Positions 57,261 through 64,000 of a stretch of 64,000 nucleotides of DNA are shown piece after piece. Each line of letters opens with the position of its first letter. Within the stretch, counting starts at the first letter, position 1. Made by a program: the position numbers and the translations under genes. This stretch comes from Listeria ilorinensis (lineage in GTDB: Bacteria; Bacillota; Bacilli; Lactobacillales; Listeriaceae), in the NCBI RefSeq assembly GCF_913566895.1, contig NZ_CAJYCN010000004.1, positions 62,001 through 126,000 of the forward strand. Reading direction: 5' to 3'. The notes under the pieces are model-generated. The model ran no database searches. It was not told the origin of the DNA and was given only the letters and a program-made list of their open reading frames with translations.

Positions 57261-57336
57261 CAAACAAGAGTTCGTTTTTTTTGTTGACATAAACGAACGA
57301 GTGTTCTATAATAAATAAAAAGCGAACATACATTCT
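57261..57336. promoter_or_regulatory. lexA-yneA operator region with three LexA boxes
   Basis: GAAC-GAGT-GTTC (57295-57306) is a perfect box inside the spacer of the yneA promoter TTGACA (57284-57289)-17-TATAAT (57307-57312). GAAC-ATAC-ATTC (57324-57335) lies downstream with one mismatch, and AAAC-AAGA-GTTC (57262-57273) lies next to the lexA -35 with one mismatch. Graded boxes suggest ordered induction. Confidence 0.9.
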
Positions 57337-57352
57337 TTTGGAGGGATAAAAA

Positions 57353-57682
57353 ATGTCTTTAAAAGCGATTTGGGATAAACATTATGCGACAGTAATTGTA
57401 TTAGTTGGTTGTGTAGCGATGGGAATCATTTTGATGCTGTTTTTAGCAGATAGTGATACGGAGAATTACTCGGAGATTGCAATCAATGAAGGGGATTCGG
57501 TGTGGGCACTTGCAGCAGACTATGCAGATGAAAGCCATATGAGTCAAGAAGAATTTGTTCAATGGGTAGAAAAAGAAAATCATTTAGCAGATGGGCAAAT
57601 TCAAACGGGCGATTCTCTGATTATTCCAGTTAAAGAAAAGCAAATAAATGAGTCGACTCATCTGCAACTTGCAGATCAATAA
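57353..57682 (+). CDS. yneA: YneA, SOS-induced cell-division inhibitor
   Basis: YneA delays division during DNA damage. The 109-residue protein has one N-terminal membrane helix (about residues 12-32) and an extracellular LysM-like domain (GDSVWALAADYADE to GDSLIIPV, about 48-93). TTGGAGGG precedes the ATG. It is directly under a LexA-controlled promoter and divergent from lexA, the standard Firmicute arrangement. Confidence 0.93.
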   Translation: MSLKAIWDKHYATVIVLVGCVAMGIILMLFLADSDTENYSEIAINEGDSVWALAADYADESHMSQEEFVQWVEKENHLADGQIQTGDSLIIPVKEKQINESTHLQLADQ

Positions 57683-57742
57683 TCAATATTCTTTATTTTC
57701 TTTCTTGGATTAGGTAAACTATTCCAAGAAGGGATGATATAG

Positions 57743-58195
57743 ATGTTAAAAGATTTCAAAACATTTATTGCAAAAGGGAACGCATTGAGTATGGCAATCG
57801 GGATTATTATTGGAGGCGCATTTACAACTATTGTCAATTCTTTAGTAGAGGATATCATTATGCCACCGCTTGGTATGCTAATTGGAAATGTTGACTTCAG
57901 TAATCTCTTTTTCAGCTTGGATGGTCATTCTTATCGTTCATTGAAAGCCGCACAAGATGCTGGAGCACCGACTATCAATTATGGGCTTTTTATCAATAAT
58001 ATCATTAGTTTTTTGATTGTTGCTTTTGCTATATTTTTAATTGTTAAATTGGTCAGTAGATATGTACTTGATCTGGAGCCGAAAACTGCTCCTACTAAAA
58101 CATGCCCTTATTGCCAATCATCGGTTCCAGAAAAAGCGACTAAATGTCCGCACTGTACATCAGATTTACCAGCGGAAGAGGTCACTAGTCCGTAG
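57743..58195 (+). CDS. mscL: MscL mechanosensitive channel with C-terminal zinc ribbon
   Basis: MscL opens under extreme membrane tension and protects against osmotic downshock. The 150-residue protein has TM1 (about residues 14-40, with the gate motif [25 protein letters not shown]), a periplasmic loop, TM2 (about 83-107) and, instead of the usual helical bundle, a tail with CPYC (121-124) and CPHC (135-138) that should bind zinc. It lies between yneA and ynzC, where L. monocytogenes has no gene as I recall, so it may be an insertion. GGGATGAT gives a fair ribosome site. Confidence 0.88.
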   Translation: MLKDFKTFIAKGNALSMAIGIIIGGAFTTIVNSLVEDIIMPPLGMLIGNVDFSNLFFSLDGHSYRSLKAAQDAGAPTINYGLFINNIISFLIVAFAIFLIVKLVSRYVLDLEPKTAPTKTCPYCQSSVPEKATKCPHCTSDLPAEEVTSP

Positions 58196-58274
58196 TTAAT
58201 GTTATACTAAGAAAGTATCGATACCGATGCTTTCTTCTTTTATATAAAGAAATCAAAATGGAGGGTAAAATAGT

Positions 58275-58502
58275 ATGCTAGAAAAAGAAAAAATCGATCG
58301 AATTAATGAGTTATCAAAAAAGAAAAAAGCAGGCACTTTAACTGCTGATGAAAAAATAGAGCAAGAAAAACTTCGGAAAGAATATTTGAAATCATTTCGC
58401 TCTCATATGAAAAATACAATCGAACGAACAACCATATTGGATCCCAATGGGCGAGATGTAACACCGGATAAAATTAAACGTGCCCGACAGAAGCATCAAT
58501 AA
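58275..58502 (+). CDS. ynzC: DUF896 protein, YnzC family
   Basis: A 75-residue helical-hairpin protein of the DUF896/UPF0291 family ([21 protein letters not shown], then [17 protein letters not shown]). Some members are part of the SOS-controlled yneA-yneB-ynzC operon in B. subtilis; function unknown. GGAGGG precedes ATG 58275. Confidence 0.9.
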   Translation: MLEKEKIDRINELSKKKKAGTLTADEKIEQEKLRKEYLKSFRSHMKNTIERTTILDPNGRDVTPDKIKRARQKHQ

Positions 58503-58552
58503 ACCAAATGAATAGTAATTTTTATCACCAAATGCGCAAAAATGAACAAACG

Positions 58553-58583
58553 CGCAAAAATAATGATCATTTTTGCGTTTTTT
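58553..58583 (+). terminator. Terminator of ynzC
   Basis: CGCAAAAAT (58553-58561) pairs with ATTTTTGCG (58569-58577), followed by six T residues. A near copy of the left arm (GCGCAAAAATGA) lies 20 bases upstream. Confidence 0.75.
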
Positions 58584-58652
58584 GTTGTATATTTTAATCA
58601 GAAGGCTTAAGATAAGGGTAGTAATAATCATAATACAGAGAGGATGTTTCAT

Positions 58653-60647
58653 TTGTTTGATAATACAGATCAGTTAGCAATTAATTCGATTCGGACGCTG
58701 TCGATGGATGCGATCCAAAAAGCAAATTCCGGTCATCCAGGTTTACCGATGGGGGCTGCACCAATGGCTTATACATTATGGTCAAAGGTTTTAAATACCA
58801 ATCCAGCTCATTCCACTTGGTTCAATCGTGACCGCTTCGTTTTATCAGCAGGTCATGGATCGATGCTTCTATATAGTTTGCTTCATTTAAGTGGTTTTGA
58901 CTTAAAGTTAGAGGATTTGAAGAATTTCAGACAATGGGACAGTAAAACGCCAGGCCATCCAGAGTATCGTTATACGGATGGAGTTGATGCTACAACTGGA
59001 CCTCTCGGACAGGGAATTGCTATGTCTGTAGGGATGGCAATGGCAGAACGTCATTTAGAGGGCATGTACAATAAGGATGGTTTTAACATCGTGGATCATT
59101 ATACATATGCCTTATGCGGCGATGGTGATTTAATGGAAGGCGTCGCTTCTGAAGCAGCTTCGCTTGCTGGGCATCAGCAATTAGGCCGTTTGATCCTATT
59201 ATATGATTCCAATGATATCTCCTTAGATGGTGATTTAGATAAATCTTTCTCAGAAGATGTGAAAGCTCGATTTGAGAGTTACGGGTGGGAACATCTATTA
59301 GTAAAAGATGGAAATGATACGGCCGAAATTTTGGCAGCAATCGAAAAAGCTAAACAAAACACATCACAACCAACAATCATCGAAGTTAAAACAGTGATTG
59401 GTTTTGGTGCGCCTAATGCTGGTACAAGTAAAGTCCATGGCGCTCCGCTTGGTGATGAAGGGATCAAAGCGGCAAAAGCTGCATACGGTTGGGAATATGA
59501 AGAGCCGTTCTTCGTGCCTCAAGAAGTGTATGATCGTTTTAAAGAAACGATTCAAACGCGCGGCGCTCAAAAAGAAGCTGCTTGGAATCAGCTTTTTGAA
59601 CAATATCAAGTGAAATATCCAGAGCTAGCTAAACAGTTGTCAGACAGTCTGGCAGATGAATTGCCAACCGACTGGACAGACGGGTTACCTGTTTATGGAG
59701 ATGATCAAGCATTAGCCAGTCGTGCATCTAGCGGTGAGACAATTAATGCACTTGCTGTTAAACTTCCGCAATTATTTGGTGGTTCAGCTGACCTTGCAGG
59801 TTCAAACAATACAAATATCAAGACAGACGGTGAATTTACAAAAGAGACGCCGGCAGAACGCAACATCTGGTTTGGTGTTCGTGAATTTGCGATGGGAGCA
59901 GCACTTAACGGTATGGCGCTCCATGGTGGTTTAAAAGTTTATGGTGGGACATTCTTTGTTTTCTCCGATTATTTACGCGCTGCAATTCGGCTTTCAGCGA
60001 TACAACATTTGCCAGTTACCTATGTCTTGACACATGATAGTATCGCTGTAGGGGAAGATGGACCGACGCATGAACCGGTTGAACAATTGGCTTCTCTTCG
60101 CGCAATGCCGGGATTGTCAGTGATTCGTCCAGCTGACGGCAATGAAGTGACGGCTGCATGGAAGCTGGCTATTTCTTCCACAGATACTCCTCATGCGCTC
60201 GTATTGACGCGTCAAGGCTTGCCGACATTACCTAAATCAGCTGAGCTAGCTGAAGAGGGCGTAGCAAAAGGTGCTTATGTGCTATCTGCTTCTGAAAAAG
60301 CAATACCAGATGTAATACTTCTTGCTAGTGGTTCGGAAGTGAATCTAGCTGTTCAAGCCCAAGCTGAGTTGAGAAAAACGGGAACTGATGCATCCGTTGT
60401 TAGTGTTCCTTCTTTTGATTTATTTGAGAAACAATCAGCTTCTTATAAAGAAAGCGTATTGCCGAATGCTGTTAGAAAACGGGTAGCGATTGAGATGGCA
60501 GCTTCATTTGGCTGGGATCGTTATGTAGGGCTTGACGGCAAGGTGATCGGCATTGATCGTTTTGGCGCTTCTGCCCCTGGGGATACCATTATCAAGAACT
60601 ATGGCTTCACCGTAGAAAATGTGGTTGAAACGGTTAAATCGCTTTAA
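58653..60647 (+). CDS. tkt: Transketolase
   Basis: Transketolase moves two-carbon units in the pentose phosphate pathway using thiamine diphosphate. The 664-residue protein starts TTG 58653 ([11 protein letters not shown]), nine bases after AGAGAGG; ATG 58644 abuts that site. TPP motif [19 protein letters not shown], the substrate region [12 protein letters not shown] and the C-terminal RFGASAPG are present. Confidence 0.95.
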   Translation: MFDNTDQLAINSIRTLSMDAIQKANSGHPGLPMGAAPMAYTLWSKVLNTNPAHSTWFNRDRFVLSAGHGSMLLYSLLHLSGFDLKLEDLKNFRQWDSKTPGHPEYRYTDGVDATTGPLGQGIAMSVGMAMAERHLEGMYNKDGFNIVDHYTYALCGDGDLMEGVASEAASLAGHQQLGRLILLYDSNDISLDGDLDKSFSEDVKARFESYGWEHLLVKDGNDTAEILAAIEKAKQNTSQPTIIEVKTVIGFGAPNAGTSKVHGAPLGDEGIKAAKAAYGWEYEEPFFVPQEVYDRFKETIQTRGAQKEAAWNQLFEQYQVKYPELAKQLSDSLADELPTDWTDGLPVYGDDQALASRASSGETINALAVKLPQLFGGSADLAGSNNTNIKTDGEFTKETPAERNIWFGVREFAMGAALNGMALHGGLKVYGGTFFVFSDYLRAAIRLSAIQHLPVTYVLTHDSIAVGEDGPTHEPVEQLASLRAMPGLSVIRPADGNEVTAAWKLAISSTDTPHALVLTRQGLPTLPKSAELAEEGVAKGAYVLSASEKAIPDVILLASGSEVNLAVQAQAELRKTGTDASVVSVPSFDLFEKQSASYKESVLPNAVRKRVAIEMAASFGWDRYVGLDGKVIGIDRFGASAPGDTIIKNYGFTVENVVETVKSL

Positions 60648-60655
60648 AAAATCTG

Positions 60656-60686
60656 AGCGGAAGGTGTTCTTACTTCCGCTTTTTCT
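60656..60686 (+). terminator. Terminator of tkt
   Basis: AGCGGAAG (60656-60663) pairs with CTTCCGCT (60673-60680), followed by TTTTC. Confidence 0.82.
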
Positions 60687-60836
60687 TTTGGCTAAAATTC
60701 GAAAAGAATGCTATAATAAAACGGTTGTTATTTGAAAAACAAGGACTTAAAAGGGATTTGAAAAAAGTTATTGTTTGTTCAACTTAAATCAAGTACAATA
60801 AAAGAGGTATATTCGTTCAAGGAGGAGAAAGTTAAT

Positions 60837-61076
60837 ATGTGGATTTACATTCTTGTCGGTCTGATTTGCTTAGTTGCTGGGCTGGCTGCTGGTTTTTTCA
60901 TTGCAAGACGCTACATGATGAGTTATCTGAAAAATAATCCGCCAATCAATGAGCAAATGTTGCAAATGATGATGGCGCAAATGGGCATGAAGCCTTCTCA
61001 GAAGAAAATCAATCAAATGATGAGTGCAATGGGTAAACAGCAAGAAAAAGAAATAAAAAACAAAAAGAAAAAATAA
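60837..61076 (+). CDS. yneF: UPF0154 membrane protein YneF
   Basis: A 79-residue protein with one N-terminal membrane helix (about residues 3-24, [23 protein letters not shown]) and a basic cytoplasmic tail with the UPF0154 motif [17 protein letters not shown]. Function is unknown. ATG 60837 follows AAGGAGGAG. A promoter TTGTTT-17-TACAAT can be drawn at about 60773-60801. Confidence 0.92.
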   Translation: MWIYILVGLICLVAGLAAGFFIARRYMMSYLKNNPPINEQMLQMMMAQMGMKPSQKKINQMMSAMGKQQEKEIKNKKKK

Positions 61077-61152
61077 ATGGTGACGGACTGTCATACAGTA
61101 ATGGTTTAAAGAAATTCAGGAAGCTTGGTAATGAAAGCTTCCCTTCATAAAT

Positions 61153-61199
61153 AACGCCTTTTCAAAGTGTATAAAAAACACAGTGAAAAGGCGTTTTTA
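61153..61199 (+). terminator. Terminator of yneF
   Basis: AACGCCTTTTCA pairs with TGAAAAGGCGTT, followed by T residues; a second smaller hairpin (GGAAGCTT/AAGCTTCC, 61118-61142) lies just before it. Confidence 0.85.
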
Positions 61200-61264
61200 T
61201 ATGGAACATTAAAAAATCGGAAAAATAGCAAATTAAAAAATTTTAATTAATTTCTAATTATCAG

Positions 61265-61293
61265 TTGTAATATTTTTCCTTATCAGGTAAAAT
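61265..61293 (+). promoter_or_regulatory. Promoter of the leader-ABC exporter operon
   Basis: TTGTAA (61265-61270), 17 bases, TAAAAT (61288-61293), about 37 bases before the leader ORF. Confidence 0.6.
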
Positions 61294-61329
61294 GATATCG
61301 TTGCATAAAACGAGAAAAGGAGGTAATGA

Positions 61330-61446
61330 ATGATGAAAACAACTAGTATAAGAAATGAAAATAATAATCAAACTACATTATTGCTTTCTGTCAGCGAATT
61401 TGCATCTTCATGTATCTCCACGAATAAAGGTGTCGGCATTTTTTAA
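61330..61446 (+). CDS. 38-residue leader peptide ahead of ABC exporter
   Basis: The ORF has the strongest ribosome site in the window (AAAAGGAGG, spacing 6 to ATG 61330 or 9 to ATG 61333). The product (MMKTTSIRNENNNQTT..., then a Ser/Cys-containing stretch ending KGVGIF) has no membrane helix or signal peptide. Its position between a promoter and an intrinsic terminator that precedes a multidrug exporter resembles B. subtilis bmrB-bmrCD, where translation of the leader controls termination. A secreted-peptide precursor is a less likely alternative. Confidence 0.65.
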   Translation: MMKTTSIRNENNNQTTLLLSVSEFASSCISTNKGVGIF

Positions 61447-61542
61447 CAACGCTCCCTTCTAGTTCAAGGTTTTGTATGCAATCGAATGGTGACAAATAGA
61501 CGTGTTAGCAATAATGGACCAATTATGGGGCCATTATTTTTT
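61376..61542 (+). promoter_or_regulatory. Candidate transcription attenuator (terminator/antiterminator)
   Basis: AATAATGG (61510-61517) pairs with CCATTATT (61531-61538), followed by a U-run (61537-61542): an intrinsic terminator before the exporter genes. The terminator's left arm can instead pair over 10 perfect base pairs (AGCAATAATG, 61507-61516) with CATTATTGCT (61376-61385) inside the leader ORF. The leader segment can itself be taken up by AATAAT at 61363-61368. Three exclusive pairings linked to a translated ORF are the classic attenuator layout. Confidence 0.65.
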
Positions 61543-61576
61543 GTTGCCTAAATTTAAAAAGGGAGGGGATTTCGGA

Positions 61577-63337
61577 TTGAAAATTTTTAAATCGCTTGGC
61601 TGGTTTTTTAAAGAACAGAAACTGTATTATCTGTTTGGCGTATCAATTCTGTTTTTAATTGCCTTGTTGCAACTGATTCCGCCGCTTTATATTGGGAAAG
61701 TTGTGGATGCAATTTCCAGTGATACACTCACAAAATCAAAATTGATTGAGTGGATGTTTCTTTTATCTGGAGTAGCTATTATTACGTATGTGGGCCGTTA
61801 TGTTTGGCGGATGATGATTTTTGGTTCAGACAATAAATTGCAGCGAAAACTGAGATTGCGTTTATTCGAGCACTTTACCAAAATGTCACCGTTTTTCTTT
61901 CAGCGTTACCGGACTGGGGATCTGATGGCACATGCGACAAATGATATTACGGCAATCCAGCAGGTTGCAGGGATCGGGATTTTGACGTTAGCGGATTCTT
62001 TTTTGACGGGCGGAACGGTGATTGCCATGATGGCGATCAGTATCGACTGGCGATTAACTGTGATTGCACTTTTGCCCATGCCACTCATGGTCATCGGGAG
62101 TTCAGTCCTTGGCAAAATGTTGCATGATCGCTTTCATGAGGCGCAGGCTGCTTTCTCAAGACTCAATGATAAGGTGCAGGAAAGTATTGCTGGAATCAAA
62201 GTGACGCGAACTTTTGGGCAAGAAAAAGAAGATATTGCAGATTTTTCTGATCAGACAGTGGATGTAGTCGATCGAAACATGAAAGTAGCCAAAATTGATG
62301 CGCTCTATGATCCGATGATCTCAATCGTTGTGGGGATGTCATTTGTGATCACATTAGGAGTGGGCGCTAAGTTTATGGTAGAAGGGTCACTTTCGATCGG
62401 GCAGCTAGTCTCTTTTGTCAATTATTTATTTTTATTGATATGGCCGATGCTGGCATTTGGTTTTTTGTATAACATTCTTCAAAGAGGAAGTGCCTCTTAT
62501 GATCGGGTGGATCGTCTATTACAGGAGCATGAAGACATTGTCGATCAGCCGGATGCTAAGACGTTCATCTCAAACAGTGATCTGCAGTTTGATTTGAAAA
62601 GTTTTACCTATCCGGATGAAACGGAGCCAGTACTCCAAAATATAACATTTTCGATTCGTGCAGGTGAAACACTGGGAATCGTTGGACGGACTGGATCAGG
62701 TAAAACGACACTACTTAAACTGCTTTTGCGTGAATATGACACTTATCAGGGGAATATCTACTTTGGCGGGGAACCACTCACAGCTTATCAAACGAGAGTA
62801 TTGCGCAGAGCGATTGGTTATGTGCCGCAAGATCAATTTTTATTTTCAACTTCAGTGGCAGATAATATTCGCTTCGGTTATCCGGATGCCAGTGATCAAC
62901 AGGTGGAAGAAGTTGCAAAGCTGGTTTCTGTCCATGAAGATATTGTAGAGTTCAAAGATGGTTACCGTACAATTGTTGGCGAACGAGGCGTTTCGCTTTC
63001 TGGGGGACAAAAGCAACGTCTGGCAATCGCACGGGCATTGATTTTAGATCCTGAGTTATTGATTTTAGATGATGCCTTATCAGCAGTTGATGCCAAGACC
63101 GAGGAAAAAATTCTGAATAACTTGCGAAAAGAGCGAACTGCTAAAACAACGATTATCAGTGCCCACCGGTTAAGTTCTGTCGAGCATGCTAATCTGATCA
63201 TTGTAGTAGAAGACGGCAAGATTAAGGAAAGAGGCACGCATTCTGAACTCTTGGAGAAAGACGGATGGTATGCAGAGATATATCGTGAGCAGCAGCTCGA
63301 AGAAGAACTCGAAAAAGGAGGTGGGGCAGATGAATGA
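61577..63337 (+). CDS. Heterodimeric ABC exporter subunit, BmrC/YheI-like
   Basis: A half-transporter of 586 residues: six membrane helices in about the first 310 residues, then an ATPase domain with Walker A GRTGSGKTT, signature LSGGQ and Walker B LLILDDALSAVD. The catalytic glutamate is replaced by aspartate, the mark of the degenerate-site partner in heterodimers such as BmrCD. TTG 61577 (after GGGAGGGG) is the start; the frame is open from 61502 but that part overlaps the terminator. It overlaps the next half-transporter by 8 bases. Probable role is multidrug export. Confidence 0.9.
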   Translation: MKIFKSLGWFFKEQKLYYLFGVSILFLIALLQLIPPLYIGKVVDAISSDTLTKSKLIEWMFLLSGVAIITYVGRYVWRMMIFGSDNKLQRKLRLRLFEHFTKMSPFFFQRYRTGDLMAHATNDITAIQQVAGIGILTLADSFLTGGTVIAMMAISIDWRLTVIALLPMPLMVIGSSVLGKMLHDRFHEAQAAFSRLNDKVQESIAGIKVTRTFGQEKEDIADFSDQTVDVVDRNMKVAKIDALYDPMISIVVGMSFVITLGVGAKFMVEGSLSIGQLVSFVNYLFLLIWPMLAFGFLYNILQRGSASYDRVDRLLQEHEDIVDQPDAKTFISNSDLQFDLKSFTYPDETEPVLQNITFSIRAGETLGIVGRTGSGKTTLLKLLLREYDTYQGNIYFGGEPLTAYQTRVLRRAIGYVPQDQFLFSTSVADNIRFGYPDASDQQVEEVAKLVSVHEDIVEFKDGYRTIVGERGVSLSGGQKQRLAIARALILDPELLILDDALSAVDAKTEEKILNNLRKERTAKTTIISAHRLSSVEHANLIIVVEDGKIKERGTHSELLEKDGWYAEIYREQQLEEELEKGGGADE

Positions 63338-64000
63338 AGAACAAACGAATCAAGAACTAGAAACGATGACTGGGCGTGAGCATCGCGCCGTATTATTTCG
63401 CTTGATGCGTTACACCAAGTACCACATACCGCTTTTATGTGTGACAATGATACTCGTACTACTTGTGACATTGGCAGATGTGTATGCCCCGCTGATTATT
63501 CGAAAGTTTCTTGATGATTATTTGACACCGATGAACATTGATATTCAAGCATTTGTGATTTTAGGTTGCGGTTATTTTGGGTTAGTACTTGGTAAAGCAG
63601 TTGTTTGGTATTTTCAATTGGTATTTTTCCAGAAGATTGCGCTCAATATTGTCAAACAAATTCGTGTGGATATTTTTAGTAAATTGCATAGCCTCGGCAT
63701 GCGTTATTTCGATCAAACACCGGGAGGCAGTCTGGTCTCACGTGTGACCAATGATACGGAAGCAATCAAAGATATGTTTATCAACGTGCTTTCGACTGCA
63801 ATCCAAAGCTTGTTTATGCTGGTGGGGATTTATGCTTCGATGTTTGTCCTCAATGCGCAACTGGCTTTTTACAGTTTGATTCTTTTTCCACTGATTGTGC
63901 TGATTATAATCGTTTATCGCAAATATAGTTCGAAATTCTATCGGGCACGTCGGGAAAAATTGAGTCAACTGAATGCCAAAATTAGCGAATCTATCTCTGG
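63330..64000 (+). CDS. Heterodimeric ABC exporter subunit, BmrD/YheH-like, N-terminal part
   Basis: The frame begins ATG 63330 (MNEEQTNQELETMTGREHRA) after AAAGGAGG inside the end of the first subunit gene and is open to the window edge. The visible 223 residues hold an N-terminal cytoplasmic extension and about four membrane helices of an ABC exporter domain, with the coupling-helix motif YFDQTPGGSLVSRVTNDTEAI. The ATPase domain lies outside the window. Overlap and order fit a BmrCD-type heterodimer. Confidence 0.88.
   Translation, partial: MNEEQTNQELETMTGREHRAVLFRLMRYTKYHIPLLCVTMILVLLVTLADVYAPLIIRKFLDDYLTPMNIDIQAFVILGCGYFGLVLGKAVVWYFQLVFFQKIALNIVKQIRVDIFSKLHSLGMRYFDQTPGGSLVSRVTNDTEAIKDMFINVLSTAIQSLFMLVGIYASMFVLNAQLAFYSLILFPLIVLIIIVYRKYSSKFYRARREKLSQLNAKISESIS

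Noticed and set aside
61502-61576. GTG 61502 as start of the first ABC exporter gene
   Set aside because: This stretch overlaps the intrinsic terminator and has no ribosome site; TTG 61577 follows GGGAGGGG and begins conserved sequence.

Overview
The window is a chromosomal segment of a low-GC Gram-positive bacterium. It most likely belongs to the genus Listeria in the broad sense, and to a species other than L. monocytogenes. The gene order uvrC-lysC-yslB-racE-rph-rdgB-ysnB-tRNA-Arg, proBA, ysoA-tig-clpX, three tandem signal peptidases, rbgA-rnhB-dprA-topA-trmFO-xerC-hslVU-codY, yneP/Q-plsY-yneT-parEC-luxS-oatA-glpD-miaA-hfq-ynbB-glnRA and lexA-yneA-ynzC-tkt-yneF is the Listeria backbone as I remember it. 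HslV, HslU, LuxS and Hfq read as close relatives of the Listeria proteins. This assignment is from memory, not a search.

Layout: 1-5.3 kb holds the end of uvrC, aspartokinase, and the racE-rph-rdgB-ysnB operon. 5.4-11 kb is a variable region behind tRNA-Arg(TCT): decayed coding relics, an SOS-controlled Y-family polymerase, two NUDIX hydrolases, small membrane proteins, a YitT-family protein and two unannotated membrane micro-ORFs. 11.2-17 kb holds an alpha/beta hydrolase, proBA, a GYF-PrsW membrane protease and three XRE regulators. 17.5-21.1 kb is a compact minus-strand cassette (XRE repressor, SNF2 helicase, PAPS-reductase-like PP-loop enzyme, ParB-like IbrB protein) behind one promoter that contains a palindrome; this is the best candidate for a poorly described system.

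21.3-40 kb is core machinery: protein folding and proteolysis (tig, clpX, hslVU), secretion (sipXYZ), ribosome assembly (rbgA), DNA and RNA maintenance (rnhB, dprA, topA, xerC, trmFO), the nutrient regulator codY, and lipid and sugar enzymes. An orphan YtrA-type GntR gene and an orphan NagR-like operator interrupt it. 40-56 kb holds a nucleobase permease, topoisomerase IV, luxS, oatA, glpD with an attenuator leader, miaA-hfq, ynbB and glnRA with two GlnR boxes. The hflX gene expected between hfq and ynbB is absent.

56-64 kb holds lexA and yneA diverging from LexA boxes, an MscL channel with a zinc-ribbon tail, ynzC, tkt, yneF, and the start of a BmrCD-like heterodimeric ABC exporter. A 38-codon leader ORF precedes the exporter, and its RNA can fold into mutually exclusive terminator and antiterminator structures, suggesting ribosome-mediated attenuation.
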